DNA of 64,000 nucleotides from Alphaproteobacteria bacterium (GTDB lineage: Bacteria > Pseudomonadota > Alphaproteobacteria > TMED109), in the NCBI GenBank assembly GCA_022819905.1, contig JAJEGJ010000020.1, forward strand, positions 1 through 64,000, read 5' to 3'. This document shows positions 8,733 through 17,640 of this stretch, in pieces. A model generated the notes under the pieces. It worked only from the letters and a program-made list of their open reading frames with translations, was not told where the DNA came from and ran no database searches. The position numbers and the translations under genes were made by a program. Each line of letters starts with the position of its first letter. Within the stretch, counting starts at the first letter, position 1.

Positions 8733-9977
8733 CTAGATGCTGCCCCCTGCACGCAGGCGCTGCACTTCTTGAGAGCTCTTCCCCAGGACGTCACGGAGAA
8801 TCGAATCGGTATCGCCGCCCAGCGCCGGCGCGGCTCCCCGGTACCGCACGGGCGTTCGGGACAGCCGGATGGGATTCCCGGGACTCGGGACGGTGCCGCC
8901 GTTTGCGTGTGGGAGCTCGATGCGCATCCCGCGTGCTCTTGTCTGTTCAAGGTTGAGGGCGTCGAGCACGGTATTCACCGGTGCAAACGGAATGTCCGCA
9001 GCCGTGAGGGCGGCGTCCCAGTGGCTGAACGCCTGATCACGCATTTGGTTCTCGATGAGGCCGTCCAGGACCTCCCGGTGCTGCAACCGGTCACGGTTGG
9101 TCGCGAAACGGGAATCTGTGGCCAGGTCGGGAAGTCCGATCGCTGAGGCAAAGCGGGCGAATTGCGCGTTGTTGCCGACGGCAACCACCATGGGGCGATC
9201 TGCGGTCGGGTACAGGCGATAGGGGACCACATGCGGGTGCGCGTTGCCGAGGCGGGGTGGCGACGCGCCCGTGATCAATCCGGAGATCGCCATCATCGAG
9301 AGACCGGCGATCGTGGAATCCAGCAACGCGAGATCGATGTGCTGGCCCTGCCCGCTGCGCTCGCGCTCCAGGATGGCAGCCAGCACCGCCTGGACGGCGT
9401 ACATGCCGGTAAAGAGGTCGCTGACCGCCAGTCCCGTCTTGGTCGGACCACCGCCCGGCCGGTCGTCAGCTTCGCCGGTGAGGCTCATGAGCCCGCCCTC
9501 GGCCTGGATCATGAAGTCGTAGCCGGGCCGCATCCGTGCCGGCCCTGTCTGGCCGAAGCCAGTGATCGAGCAGTAGATCAGGCGCGGGTTGACGGCGGCA
9601 AGCGACTCGTAGTCCAGGCCGAAGCGGGCCAGTCCGCCCACGCGGTAATTCTCGACCAGCACGTCGGACTGGCCAGCCAGTTCCCTGATGATCCGCTGTC
9701 CGTCGGGGTCAGCCAGGTTGACGGTAATGGACCGCTTGCCGCGGTTCGCCGACTGGAAGTAGGCGCTTTCGCCCGGCCCCTCACCGGTCTCCATCTGCAG
9801 GAACGGCGGCCCCCAGTGACGCGTGTCATCGCCGGTGCCGGGCCGTTCGACCTTGATGACCTCTGCGCCGAGATCCCCGAGACACTGGGCGCACCAGGGC
9901 CCGGCGAGAACCCGACTGAGGTCAAGCACTCGTATACCTTCAAGCGTTTCCGGCACAAACTTCTCCTTGCGACACAT
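8733..9977 (-). CDS. CaiB/BaiF family (class III) CoA-transferase
   Basis: About 414 aa from ATG 9977 (MCRKEKF); a TTG nine codons upstream is possible. It has the family opening LEGIRVLDLSRVLAGPWCAQ, the CoA-binding GAEVIKVERPGTGDDTR, the QSANRGKRSITVNL segment and the catalytic Asp in GLAVSDLFTG (D187 counting from this start). Class III enzymes move CoA between carboxylates through an Asp-CoA thioester. The substrate is not readable; formyl-CoA/oxalate, carnitine and succinyl-CoA-dependent members look alike. It is divergent from the HNH gene, with about 100 bp between them. Confidence 0.92.
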   Translation of the reverse strand: MCRKEKFVPETLEGIRVLDLSRVLAGPWCAQCLGDLGAEVIKVERPGTGDDTRHWGPPFLQMETGEGPGESAYFQSANRGKRSITVNLADPDGQRIIRELAGQSDVLVENYRVGGLARFGLDYESLAAVNPRLIYCSITGFGQTGPARMRPGYDFMIQAEGGLMSLTGEADDRPGGGPTKTGLAVSDLFTGMYAVQAVLAAILERERSGQGQHIDLALLDSTIAGLSMMAISGLITGASPPRLGNAHPHVVPYRLYPTADRPMVVAVGNNAQFARFASAIGLPDLATDSRFATNRDRLQHREVLDGLIENQMRDQAFSHWDAALTAADIPFAPVNTVLDALNLEQTRARGMRIELPHANGGTVPSPGNPIRLSRTPVRYRGAAPALGGDTDSILRDVLGKSSQEVQRLRAGGSI

Positions 9978-10084
9978 TTCCGAGCCGCGCGCATGGTGTC
10001 CCAAACTCCGACGCTCTTCTATACACTTGCCGCCGGAACTGCCGGTAACGGATCGGGAAACACGTGGTGGCGCTCGAGCTTCAC

Positions 10085-10630
10085 ATGAATCCGGCGCTGG
10101 TACTTAACGCCGACTATCGGCCGCTCCGGTACTTCCCACTGTCGCTGTTGCCCTGGCAGGACACGGTGCGGGCCGTGTTTCTTGAGCGGGTCAGCATCGT
10201 CGCCGAGTACGATCAGGTGGTCCGGTCGACCACGTCGTCGATGCGGCTTCCCAGCGTGGTGGCGCTCAAGCGATACATCAAGGGCAATCGGACCCCCGCC
10301 TTCACGCGCTTCAACCTGTTTCTTCGAGACCGGTTCACGTGTCAGTACTGCGGGGCCCGTGAACCCGTGTCCGACCTCACGTTCGATCATATCCTGCCGA
10401 AATCCAGGGGAGGGCGGACCTCCTGGGACAACGTGGTCGCCGCTTGCGCTCCCTGCAACTTCGTGAAGGGCAATCATCTTCTCGACGAGATCGGAATGCG
10501 CCTGATCCGGGAGCCCAGGGCGCCGACCGAGCGTGAACTTCATGCGCGCGCGCCGGGCTTTCCCCCCAACTACCTGCACGAGAGTTGGCGGGACTACCTG
10601 TATTGGGATACCGAACTCGAATCCGACTGA
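10085..10630 (+). CDS. HNH endonuclease family protein
   Basis: About 181 aa from ATG 10085 (MNPALVLNADYRPL), preferred over a GTG seven codons earlier because the family begins with this strand. The HNH nuclease core follows: a zinc-type pair CQYC near residue 100, DHILPKSRGG (catalytic His), WDNVVAAC and CNFVKGN. These free-standing HNH proteins are widespread in alphaproteobacteria as chromosomal genes of uncertain role, with no methylase or restriction partner, and none is adjacent here. The C-terminus has the ESWRDYLYWDTEL segment common in the group. Confidence 0.88.
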   Translation: MNPALVLNADYRPLRYFPLSLLPWQDTVRAVFLERVSIVAEYDQVVRSTTSSMRLPSVVALKRYIKGNRTPAFTRFNLFLRDRFTCQYCGAREPVSDLTFDHILPKSRGGRTSWDNVVAACAPCNFVKGNHLLDEIGMRLIREPRAPTERELHARAPGFPPNYLHESWRDYLYWDTELESD

Positions 10631-10878
10631 CCGGGTCCCGTTTCGGCTCCATGAGGCGATGAAACGGCCTTGTGGCGGCGCGGCGGGCCGGGTTTGGGCC
10701 GCGCACTGGAAGTCCACTGTGTTGACCGGCGGGCTGCTCGTTGCTGTGGTCGTGGCGCGCGGACCCGCGCCAGCCGGTGGCCGCACCTGACGATGCACGA
10801 ATGACGGTGTGCCACCGCAAGCAGAATGGAATAACCTGAAGTTGGATCTCGTGCTCTGATCCAAAGGAGGGCCCGGCT

Positions 10879-11745
10879 ATGCCGACCTTGACCGATGAGC
10901 AGCGGCGCCAGTGGGCGGTAGACGGTTACATCCACTTGAAGGGAGCATTGGATCCCCGCGAAGTTGCGCTGTACAGCGAATTGATCGACTCGATCCGGCA
11001 TCAGCCGGGATGGGAGCCCACGCCGGACGTGCCGCGCGGTCATTACGCCTGGGTGGAGCGCAACCCGACCGCGGACGACCCCAACTCGTTCATGGACCGG
11101 CGGGACATCATGGGGTACGCGCAGCCCTTCCTGGACATGGTCGACCGGCCCAACGTGTTCGACCGGATCCTGGAGTTGATGGGGCCCTACATCGTCCTCA
11201 GCATGACGCAGGCCATCGTTCGGGCTCCGACGACAGAGTTCGCCGGCTTCACGCACACGGATGGGGGCGAGGCGCTCCGAAGGATCCGCGTGACCGAAAC
11301 CAGCAAGCCGCTCGCGATGAAGGCCCTGTACCTGCTCACCGATGTCGAGGGAACGGACTGCGGCAACTTCACGGTCTTCCCGGGAAGTCATCTTCGGCAG
11401 ATCCCGTTCGACTGCGACGCCGCGCCCACCCCCCACACGCCGGGAGCTGTCCAGCTGGGCGGCGAGGCCGGCGACTGCTACCTGTTCAGCCACGCGCTGT
11501 GGCATGGGCCGGCGCCGAATCACTCCGGCAAGGGTCGCAAGACACTGCTCTACAACTACGCGCAGATGTTCCTGAAGACGTACGACTTTCCCACCATGAC
11601 CGGCGTCATGGACTCATGTACGCCGCGCCAGCGTCGACTTCTGGGTGATCTCGGGCACGACCCGCGACCGGGCGATTACTTCTACGTCCCGGACGATCAG
11701 GAGGAGGTCATCTACGAACAACCGCGGGCCAGACAGGCGGCCTGA
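10879..11745 (+). CDS. phytanoyl-CoA dioxygenase (PhyH) family protein
   Basis: A 288-aa Fe(II)/2-oxoglutarate dioxygenase. The iron site is H126-T-D128 in the FTHTDGG motif and a distal His in LFSHALWHG (H209 best fits); R220 in GKGRKT is the likely 2-oxoglutarate anchor. FPGSH and GDCYLF are typical PhyH strands. The start is firm: AAAGGAGG lies 8-10 bp upstream of the ATG. PhyH proteins hydroxylate varied lipids and small metabolites and the substrate here is unknown. A second dioxygenase of the superfamily, TauD-type, lies at 25443-26312. Confidence 0.92.
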   Translation: MPTLTDEQRRQWAVDGYIHLKGALDPREVALYSELIDSIRHQPGWEPTPDVPRGHYAWVERNPTADDPNSFMDRRDIMGYAQPFLDMVDRPNVFDRILELMGPYIVLSMTQAIVRAPTTEFAGFTHTDGGEALRRIRVTETSKPLAMKALYLLTDVEGTDCGNFTVFPGSHLRQIPFDCDAAPTPHTPGAVQLGGEAGDCYLFSHALWHGPAPNHSGKGRKTLLYNYAQMFLKTYDFPTMTGVMDSCTPRQRRLLGDLGHDPRPGDYFYVPDDQEEVIYEQPRARQAA

Positions 11746-11808
11746 ACTTCCCGGAACCAGCCCGGCCGCGCGCGGAGTCAGTGAGCGGCGGGCGCGTTCA
11801 GTTCTTGG

Positions 11809-12915
11809 CTAGTCGAGGTCAAGTTGCTCGAGACGTTCGGCAATGGCCTGGCGCATCGGTTCGTCGGGAGGGATTCGCTGCAGCAGCCGGCCGAGCAGGG
11901 CCCGGGCGGTTTCGTTGTCGTCTTGCCGTGCTGCCGCTTCTCCGACGACGTACAGGGCCAGCGCATGGTCCGGGTCAACGTCAAGCACCCGGCGAAACAG
12001 GACGAGGGCCTCTTCCGGGGGCTCGGCCGGATCCTCCGATCCTAGGGTGAGTGCCTCCGCGGCCCCGGCAAGCGCCTCGGGATCCTCGGGTGCGAGCGCG
12101 ACGGCCCGCAGGTAGGCCTCGTGGCTGAGATCGAACTGGTTTAGGACCCGGCGGGACCGTCCGAGCCGTTTCCAGCCTTCCAGGTCATCCGGGTTCTCGG
12201 CCAGTCGTGCAGCCAGCCCGTCCACCATGGCCCGGATCTGGGCATCGTCCGGGAGTTGCGGCGCGGCGTCGGGCAGGGGAGAGGGCAGGTTCGCGCGAGC
12301 GGCGGCCTCCCGGATGCCGCTTTCGACCATCGGCCGGAATTCGGCGTCGGGCGGCAGATCCGTGAGCAGCGAGTTCCACGTTGCGAGCGCTTCCGCCGGC
12401 TGTCCCGCCTGGAGTTCCGCCAGGCCGGCGTAGAAGCGCGCCGGCAGGTGGGCGGGCTCCACCGCGAGCGCCTCGGCGATCAGTGCGGTGGCTTCCGCCG
12501 TGACGGTGCCTTCGTTGGCCATGATCAGCGATTGCGCGGCGTGCGCCAGGGCGTCTGCCTGCTCGTCGCCCCCCAGCGCGGCCGCGCGGCGCCACAGGGT
12601 GGCTGCCTCCGCAGGCCGGCCTGCTTCGTCAAGAGCTTGTGCAAGGTTCATCAGAGGGCCTGGCAAGTCCGGCTGCGACGCAACCTGACGCTCCAGCAGG
12701 GCAATCAGCGTATCTCCGTCGTCCAGCGACCCCTGGGGATCGATGAAACCGGGGCTGCCGACAGCCAGGTAGACGGCCGCCGCTCCGAGCGGGATGGCGA
12801 ACGTGCCGACGCCCGCCAGCCCCCGCAGGCGGTTGTCGGGTCTGGCGCGGAGACCCAGCAGCAGCGCAGCAATGACGGCAACGGAGATGCCGGCAGCGAC
12901 CAGGAGGAACGTCAT
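11809..12915 (-). CDS. ccmI: cytochrome c maturation protein CcmI (CycH)
   Basis: About 368 aa starting at ATG 12915 (MTFLLVAAG), which overlaps the ccmH stop by 4 bp (ATGA); longer upstream reading lacks coding character. Two membrane helices frame the N-terminal part (about 1-22 and 36-56), followed by a periplasmic domain of TPR helices (PGPLMNLAQALDEAGRPAEA; the DPEALAGAAEAL repeat). CcmI chaperones apocytochrome c to the CcmFH heme ligase. It is the last gene of ccmF-G-H-I. Confidence 0.9.
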   Translation of the reverse strand: MTFLLVAAGISVAVIAALLLGLRARPDNRLRGLAGVGTFAIPLGAAAVYLAVGSPGFIDPQGSLDDGDTLIALLERQVASQPDLPGPLMNLAQALDEAGRPAEAATLWRRAAALGGDEQADALAHAAQSLIMANEGTVTAEATALIAEALAVEPAHLPARFYAGLAELQAGQPAEALATWNSLLTDLPPDAEFRPMVESGIREAAARANLPSPLPDAAPQLPDDAQIRAMVDGLAARLAENPDDLEGWKRLGRSRRVLNQFDLSHEAYLRAVALAPEDPEALAGAAEALTLGSEDPAEPPEEALVLFRRVLDVDPDHALALYVVGEAAARQDDNETARALLGRLLQRIPPDEPMRQAIAERLEQLDLD

Positions 12916-13322
12916 GAAGCTCCTGGATCGTCGGGATCGTTGCGGTGACTCCGGGCCCGCCTGATCCGGGTCCGGGCAAGGGCCAGTGCCAGCAGGAGAA
13001 ACGCCAGCGGGCCAAGCCACAGGAACCAGGTGGCCGGCTTGAACGGGGGCTGCAGGAGGATGAAATCCCCGTAGCGCTCGACGAGGAAATCGACGATCGC
13101 CTCGTCGGGATCGCCGGCCTCGACGCGCTCACGGATGAGCGCCCGCATGTCCTTCGCCAGGTCGGCATCGGAATCGAGCAGGGACTGGTTCTGGCAGACC
13201 ACGCACCGGAGTTCGGCAGCCAGCGCCCGCACCCGTTCATCGCTGGATTCGGCCGTTGCGGGAACACTCGCCAGGATTGGGAGCAGGACAACGATTCCGA
13301 TGACCGACGCGGCCCCCGTCAA
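12912..13322 (-). CDS. ccmH: cytochrome c maturation protein CcmH (CycL)
   Basis: 136 aa: signal peptide (to about residue 24), periplasmic domain with the LRCVVCQNQS redox motif (C40, C43) that reduces apocytochrome c cysteines, and a C-terminal membrane helix (about 98-117). There is no ATG or GTG near the 5' end; the start is TTG at 13322, overlapping the ccmG TGA as TTGA. The same device is used by proB in this window. It partners CcmF in heme ligation. Confidence 0.92.
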   Translation of the reverse strand: MTGAASVIGIVVLLPILASVPATAESSDERVRALAAELRCVVCQNQSLLDSDADLAKDMRALIRERVEAGDPDEAIVDFLVERYGDFILLQPPFKPATWFLWLGPLAFLLLALALARTRIRRARSHRNDPDDPGAS

Positions 13323-13873
13323 CTTTCCGGTTCCTGCAGACGGGCAAGGAAGGGAAGGAACACCCGCTCGAGATCGTCCTCGCTCAATGGGCCGGCGTGC
13401 CGGTGACGGATGAACCCCTCCCGGTCCACGAGGAACGTTTCCGGGACGCCGAAGATTCCCAGCTCAATCCCGGTCCGGCCGTCCTGGTCGGCGCCAACTG
13501 CCCGGAAGGGATCGCCTCGTTCGGCGAGAAATGCCCGGGCCAGCTCCGGACGGTCCTTGTAGTTGACCCCGTAGACGGGAATCCCCTGTTGCGACATGGC
13601 GAGTAGCTGCGGGTGCTCGATCTTGCAGGGGCCGCACCATTCCGCCCAGACGTTGAGGATGTACGGGGCTCCGCGCAGCTTCTCGGTATCCAGGGCGGGC
13701 CCGTCGGGATACAGGGAATCGAGTTGTATCGGGGGCATGGGTTGGTCGAGACGGGCGGAAGGCGGTACGTCGGTGCCGTCGTCCAGCGTTGCGAGCCGCC
13801 CGGCAAAGACGGCTGCGAGCGCAATCACCGCGATCGCCGGCAACGCGTACAGATAGATTCGACGAAAGGTCAT
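13319..13873 (-). CDS. ccmG: thiol:disulfide interchange protein CcmG (DsbE)
   Basis: 184 aa from ATG 13873, a start placed by the ATGA overlap with ccmF. An N-terminal signal anchor (about 5-25) tethers a periplasmic thioredoxin fold with active site WAEWCGPC (C80, C83) and the cis-Pro loop FGVPETFLVDREG. It keeps apocytochrome c and CcmH reduced for heme attachment. Length and motif spacing are standard. Confidence 0.94.
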   Translation of the reverse strand: MTFRRIYLYALPAIAVIALAAVFAGRLATLDDGTDVPPSARLDQPMPPIQLDSLYPDGPALDTEKLRGAPYILNVWAEWCGPCKIEHPQLLAMSQQGIPVYGVNYKDRPELARAFLAERGDPFRAVGADQDGRTGIELGIFGVPETFLVDREGFIRHRHAGPLSEDDLERVFLPFLARLQEPES

Positions 13874-15843
13874 GCTGGTTGCACCGACGCGGGCTGGGCA
13901 CCGGCCGCGTACATCCGGGGACGGGTCCGCTCGGCGATGGACACTGCCCCGCCGAGGACGCTGAGAAAAGCGCCCCCCCAGATCCACCAGATAAGGGGAT
14001 TGAAGGTCAGGCGCGTTCCCCAGCCGCCATCCGCAACAGGATCACCCAGTACCACGTAGATGTCGCCGACGAAGGTTTCCAGGATGGCTGCCTCGGTGGT
14101 GGCCGTGCCGCTGGCCAAGTAGGCGCGCCGTTCCGGCAATAGTGTCGTGGCACTGCCGCCCGGGCCAGTGACGAGAAACCGGCCCTGGAGTGCGGTGTAG
14201 TTGGGTCCGTCGACGTCTTCCACGCCCGCGAACTCGATCGTGTGACCCGCCAGGGACAGCGCTTCCCCGGGATGCATGACCTGCTCGACATCGACCCGGG
14301 CGGTGCTGGACGCGGTGACGCCGACCACCAGTACGGCGACGCCCAGATGGGCCAGCGTCATGCCGTGGGCGGAGGCCGGCAGATTCCGCACGCGCCGCAA
14401 CAGGCGTCGGGGGCTGCGCGCCGGACGCAGACGCGCCAGCCACTGGCGCACCGTTCCCGCTGCGAGAAATGCCGCGAGACCGTACCCGGCCAGCGCCATG
14501 GGGACGGGGTCTCGTTGCAGCACGCCGGTCAGCACCGCTGCGCCGACGGCGCAGACCGCGGCAAACCGCATCCGGTGCAACACGCCCGGGAGATCGGCTC
14601 GCTTCCAGGGGATGGCAGGCCCCATCGCGGCGAGCACGATGGCCGGAATTGCGATTGGCAGAAAGACGGCGTTGTAATACGGCGGGCCCACGCTGACCGG
14701 TGGACTGCCGGCGACCTCCATGAAGATCGGATACAGCGTCCCGAGGAGTACGGTTGCCGCGGCTGCACCGAAGAACACGTTGTTCAGCAGGAGGGCTCCC
14801 TCCCGACTCACGGGCTCGAACAGGCCTTCGGCCCGGATGCGCGGGGCACGGACGGCAAACAACGCAAACGCGCCACCGGTAACCGCCGCAAGGAAGGCAA
14901 GGATGAAGAGGCCGCGGGCGGGGTCGCTCGCGAACGTGTGCACGGATGTAATGGCGCCGGAGCGGACAAGGAACGTGCCCAGCAGGGACAGGGAGAAGCC
15001 GGTGATGCAAAGAAGCAGCGTCCAGGCCTTCAGCGTGTCCCGCTTTTCCGCGACCCTGAGCGAGTGCAGGAGTGCGGTGGCGATCAGCCACGGAATGAAT
15101 GAGGCGTTTTCCACCGGATCCCAGAACCACCAGCCGCCCCAGCCGAGCTCGTAGTAGGCCCACCAGCTTCCCAGCGCGATGCCGGCAGTCAGGAAACACC
15201 AGGCGAGGAGCACCCAGGGGCGGGCGAGCTTCGCCCACGTGGAGTCGATCTCCTTGCCTAGCAGGCCGGCAATGGCAAACGAGAACGCAACGGACAGGCC
15301 GACGTAACCCATGTAGAGGCAGGGCGGGTGGAATGCCAGGCCGGGGTCCTGGAGAATCGGATTGAGACCCATGCCTTCGGCGGGAATCGGGATCAGGCGA
15401 GCAAACGGGTTGGAGGTGAAGATTGAGAACGCCAGGAACCCGGCGGCGATGAGACCCTGTATGGCGAGGGCCCGCGCACGGAGCGCCGGCGGGACCTGGC
15501 GACCGAACACGGCCAGTGCGGCGCCGTAGATCGCGAGAATCAGCACCCACAGGACCAGGGAGCCCTCGTGGTTTCCCCACACCCCACTGATCTTGTAGAT
15601 CAGGGGCTTGAGCGTATGTGAGTTCTGCCAGACGTTAAGGAGCGAGAAGTCCGACGTGACGTAGCCGTGCCCGAGCATCACGATCGCAATCGTGACCAGT
15701 CCGCAGAGCACTACCGACGAGATGTCGCTCACGGCCATCAGATTCGCGTCGCCGCGGGCGGCGCCAATCAGCGGCACGGTGCCCTGGAACAAGGCGACCC
15801 CGAACGCAAGAATGAGGGCGAACAGCCCTATTTCGCCGGTCAT
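13870..15843 (-). CDS. ccmF: heme lyase CcmF
   Basis: 657 aa from ATG 15843 (MTGEIGLF), a polytopic inner-membrane protein with about 15 helices. The tryptophan-rich WWD heme-handling motif is present as GWGGWWFWDPVENASF, with further conserved segments MGYVGLSVAF and GLNPILQDPG before it. With CcmH it attaches heme to CXXCH cysteines in the periplasm. In many alphaproteobacteria ccmE immediately precedes ccmF; here ccmE is at 29802-30257 and ccmF follows a 628-bp divergent gap. Confidence 0.95.
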   Translation of the reverse strand: MTGEIGLFALILAFGVALFQGTVPLIGAARGDANLMAVSDISSVVLCGLVTIAIVMLGHGYVTSDFSLLNVWQNSHTLKPLIYKISGVWGNHEGSLVLWVLILAIYGAALAVFGRQVPPALRARALAIQGLIAAGFLAFSIFTSNPFARLIPIPAEGMGLNPILQDPGLAFHPPCLYMGYVGLSVAFSFAIAGLLGKEIDSTWAKLARPWVLLAWCFLTAGIALGSWWAYYELGWGGWWFWDPVENASFIPWLIATALLHSLRVAEKRDTLKAWTLLLCITGFSLSLLGTFLVRSGAITSVHTFASDPARGLFILAFLAAVTGGAFALFAVRAPRIRAEGLFEPVSREGALLLNNVFFGAAAATVLLGTLYPIFMEVAGSPPVSVGPPYYNAVFLPIAIPAIVLAAMGPAIPWKRADLPGVLHRMRFAAVCAVGAAVLTGVLQRDPVPMALAGYGLAAFLAAGTVRQWLARLRPARSPRRLLRRVRNLPASAHGMTLAHLGVAVLVVGVTASSTARVDVEQVMHPGEALSLAGHTIEFAGVEDVDGPNYTALQGRFLVTGPGGSATTLLPERRAYLASGTATTEAAILETFVGDIYVVLGDPVADGGWGTRLTFNPLIWWIWGGAFLSVLGGAVSIAERTRPRMYAAGAQPASVQPA

Positions 15844-16471
15844 TGCCTTCGTGTTCCGGGATGTAGCTGGCCATCGCGGCGAACGGCCGGGATCCCCGGA
15901 CACCAACCGGTGGCCTGCGGGGACGTCTGCCCCCTGACGCGCGCGGGCCGGGCTTCAGTGCTGCCTGTCGATCCCGTCATGAGGAAAACCTGCGGGTTGG
16001 TGCCGGACGGTCTGCGCGGTTCCGAAGCGAACGGGCGCACTCGAAAGCGGGATTCGGACAGCATACGTTGATCGATCGTCGTACCTTAGCCCGCGCCGAT
16101 CGTGATGCACAGGATGCCAGTGCGAGATAGTGCATCCCAGTCCGGTTGTCGGCTGCCGGCGCAATGTCTGCGGCACCGTTCTTCTGTCGGCGCGGCAGCC
16201 GACGCGCCACGTTCCGGGACGGGCCGTGAATCGGGCCCGGTAGTTCCTGCACCGACTCGTGCCGATGCAGGCGAACCGGCCAGTTCTGTTCAGTGGATGG
16301 GAGGGAGCCAGGTGGCGTGCGCTGCTTGTGAGGATGGCGGGGCGCGCGAGACTGAGATCGTTTCGGTCGCATTCTCTGGTCGGTTCGTGTAGACGGCGGA
16401 AGCTGTGCCGGGACGCCCCGACGTGTGCACGCCCCCCGGCGGAACCCGCAACCACCGACTGGAGCCCCAAC
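15844..16471. other. divergent intergenic region
   Basis: 628 bp between ccmF (minus) and the EamA permease (plus), expected to hold both promoters. I found no convincing promoter pair, hairpin or RNA gene. In-frame extension of the permease gene upstream to 16259 is open but Arg/Ser-rich and unlike its family. The TGATCGATCG palindrome-like run near 16069 is short and unremarkable. Confidence 0.4.
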
Positions 16472-17455
16472 TTGCCTGGTCCAGCGCGCTCCGCGTCATC
16501 GTCTGCCCGCCAAGTGCAAATCGGGGTCGCCTGCATTTTTGGCGGTGTCGTGGCGCTGACCCTCCAGGATGCGGTGATCAAGTGGCTGAGCTCCGATTTC
16601 GCGCTCCACGAAGTCACGTTCGCGCGCTCGCTGGTCGCCATCGTCATCACGCTGGCAATCGTCCGCCTGGAAGGCGGGATGCGCTTGCTCAGGACGCGCC
16701 GTCCGGGACTGCACATCGTCAGGTGCCTCCTGTTCATCTGGACCAACATGTGCTTCTTCATGGGTGTCGCGAGCATGCCCCTGGCCGAGGCCACGGCAGT
16801 GTTCTTCGTGGCGCCGTTGTTCATCACGGTGTTTTCCGTCGTGCTGCTGAAGGACCGTGTGGGACCTCGGCGCTGGGCCGCGGTTCTGGTCGGGATGGTG
16901 GGCATGGTGATCATGCTGCGGCCCGGCCGGGAAACGCTGGAGCTCGCCGCGCTGTTTCCCGTGGGGGCCGCGGTCGGTTACGCGCTGCTGCAGATCGTCA
17001 CGCGACGGCTCGGGACGACCGACCGGGCCTCATCGATGGCACTCTACGTGCACCTGGCTTTCGCCGTCGCGAGCCTGGGTGTCGGTCTGGTGATCGGCGA
17101 CGGCCGCTTCGCCAGCTCCGACCACCCGAGCCTCCAGTTCCTGCTGCGGGCCTGGAGTTGGCCGGACGGGATGGAGTTGGCACTGCTGTTCGCCTGCGGT
17201 GTGCTGATCGGGGCCGGAACGTACTTCCTGTCGCAGGCCTACAGGGTGGCCCAGCCCGCCGTCGTGGCGCCCTTCGAATACTCGGCGCTGCCGCTGTCGT
17301 TGCTGTGGGGGTTGCTGGTTTGGGGCGACTGGCCTGACGCCACGGCGGCGATCGGGATGGCATTGATCGCGGGGAGCGGGCTCTACGTCTTCTACCGTGA
17401 GACCCTGACCGCCCCGCCCGCGGTGGTCCGGCGGCTGTTCAAACGGGGCCGCTAG
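16472..17455 (+). CDS. EamA/DMT family permease
   Basis: About 327 aa, ten predicted membrane helices in two EamA repeats (first repeat from VQIGVACIFGG to VVLLKD, second from AAVGYALLQIV to YVFYRE). RhaT/YdcZ-type transporters of this group export small metabolites or take up amino compounds; the substrate is not readable. The start is uncertain: TTG 16472 has GGAG 7 bp upstream and is chosen, GTG 16514 begins right at the first helix, and a longer frame to 16259 is open. The gene is alone on its strand. Confidence 0.88.
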   Translation: MPGPARSASSSARQVQIGVACIFGGVVALTLQDAVIKWLSSDFALHEVTFARSLVAIVITLAIVRLEGGMRLLRTRRPGLHIVRCLLFIWTNMCFFMGVASMPLAEATAVFFVAPLFITVFSVVLLKDRVGPRRWAAVLVGMVGMVIMLRPGRETLELAALFPVGAAVGYALLQIVTRRLGTTDRASSMALYVHLAFAVASLGVGLVIGDGRFASSDHPSLQFLLRAWSWPDGMELALLFACGVLIGAGTYFLSQAYRVAQPAVVAPFEYSALPLSLLWGLLVWGDWPDATAAIGMALIAGSGLYVFYRETLTAPPAVVRRLFKRGR

Positions 17456-17640
17456 CAGGACGGATTACGTCGGCGCCTCAGGAGATCGGCCGCCCCATGG
17501 GGAGCCATGGGGCCGCCGGGCGCGGTGCCTTGCTCGTTCCAAGTGGCAGGAAATGCCTGCAGGGCACGTGCCGTACAATCAGGTCGACGCCGGCACCCGC
17601 GTTTCGGACGCGGCCAACCGGAATCGCGTGGAGGATGTGT

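Noticed and set aside
8453-8956. Plus-strand open frame across the 8351-8732 gap
   Set aside because: It runs into the CoA-transferase antisense, is Arg/Ser-rich and has no ribosome-binding site.
12256-12948. Plus-strand open frame of about 230 codons opposite ccmI
   Set aside because: Antisense shadow with no ribosome-binding site and no recognisable motif; the CcmI reading is strongly supported.
14042-15580. Long open frame (about 512 codons) inside ccmF on the same strand
   Set aside because: It is a frame-shifted shadow of CcmF in GC-rich DNA; its translation is Arg/Gly/Pro-rich without any family motif.
15955-16914. Minus-strand open frame of about 319 codons over the ccmF/EamA gap
   Set aside because: It lies antisense to the permease with a low-complexity composition; no domain or start signal.
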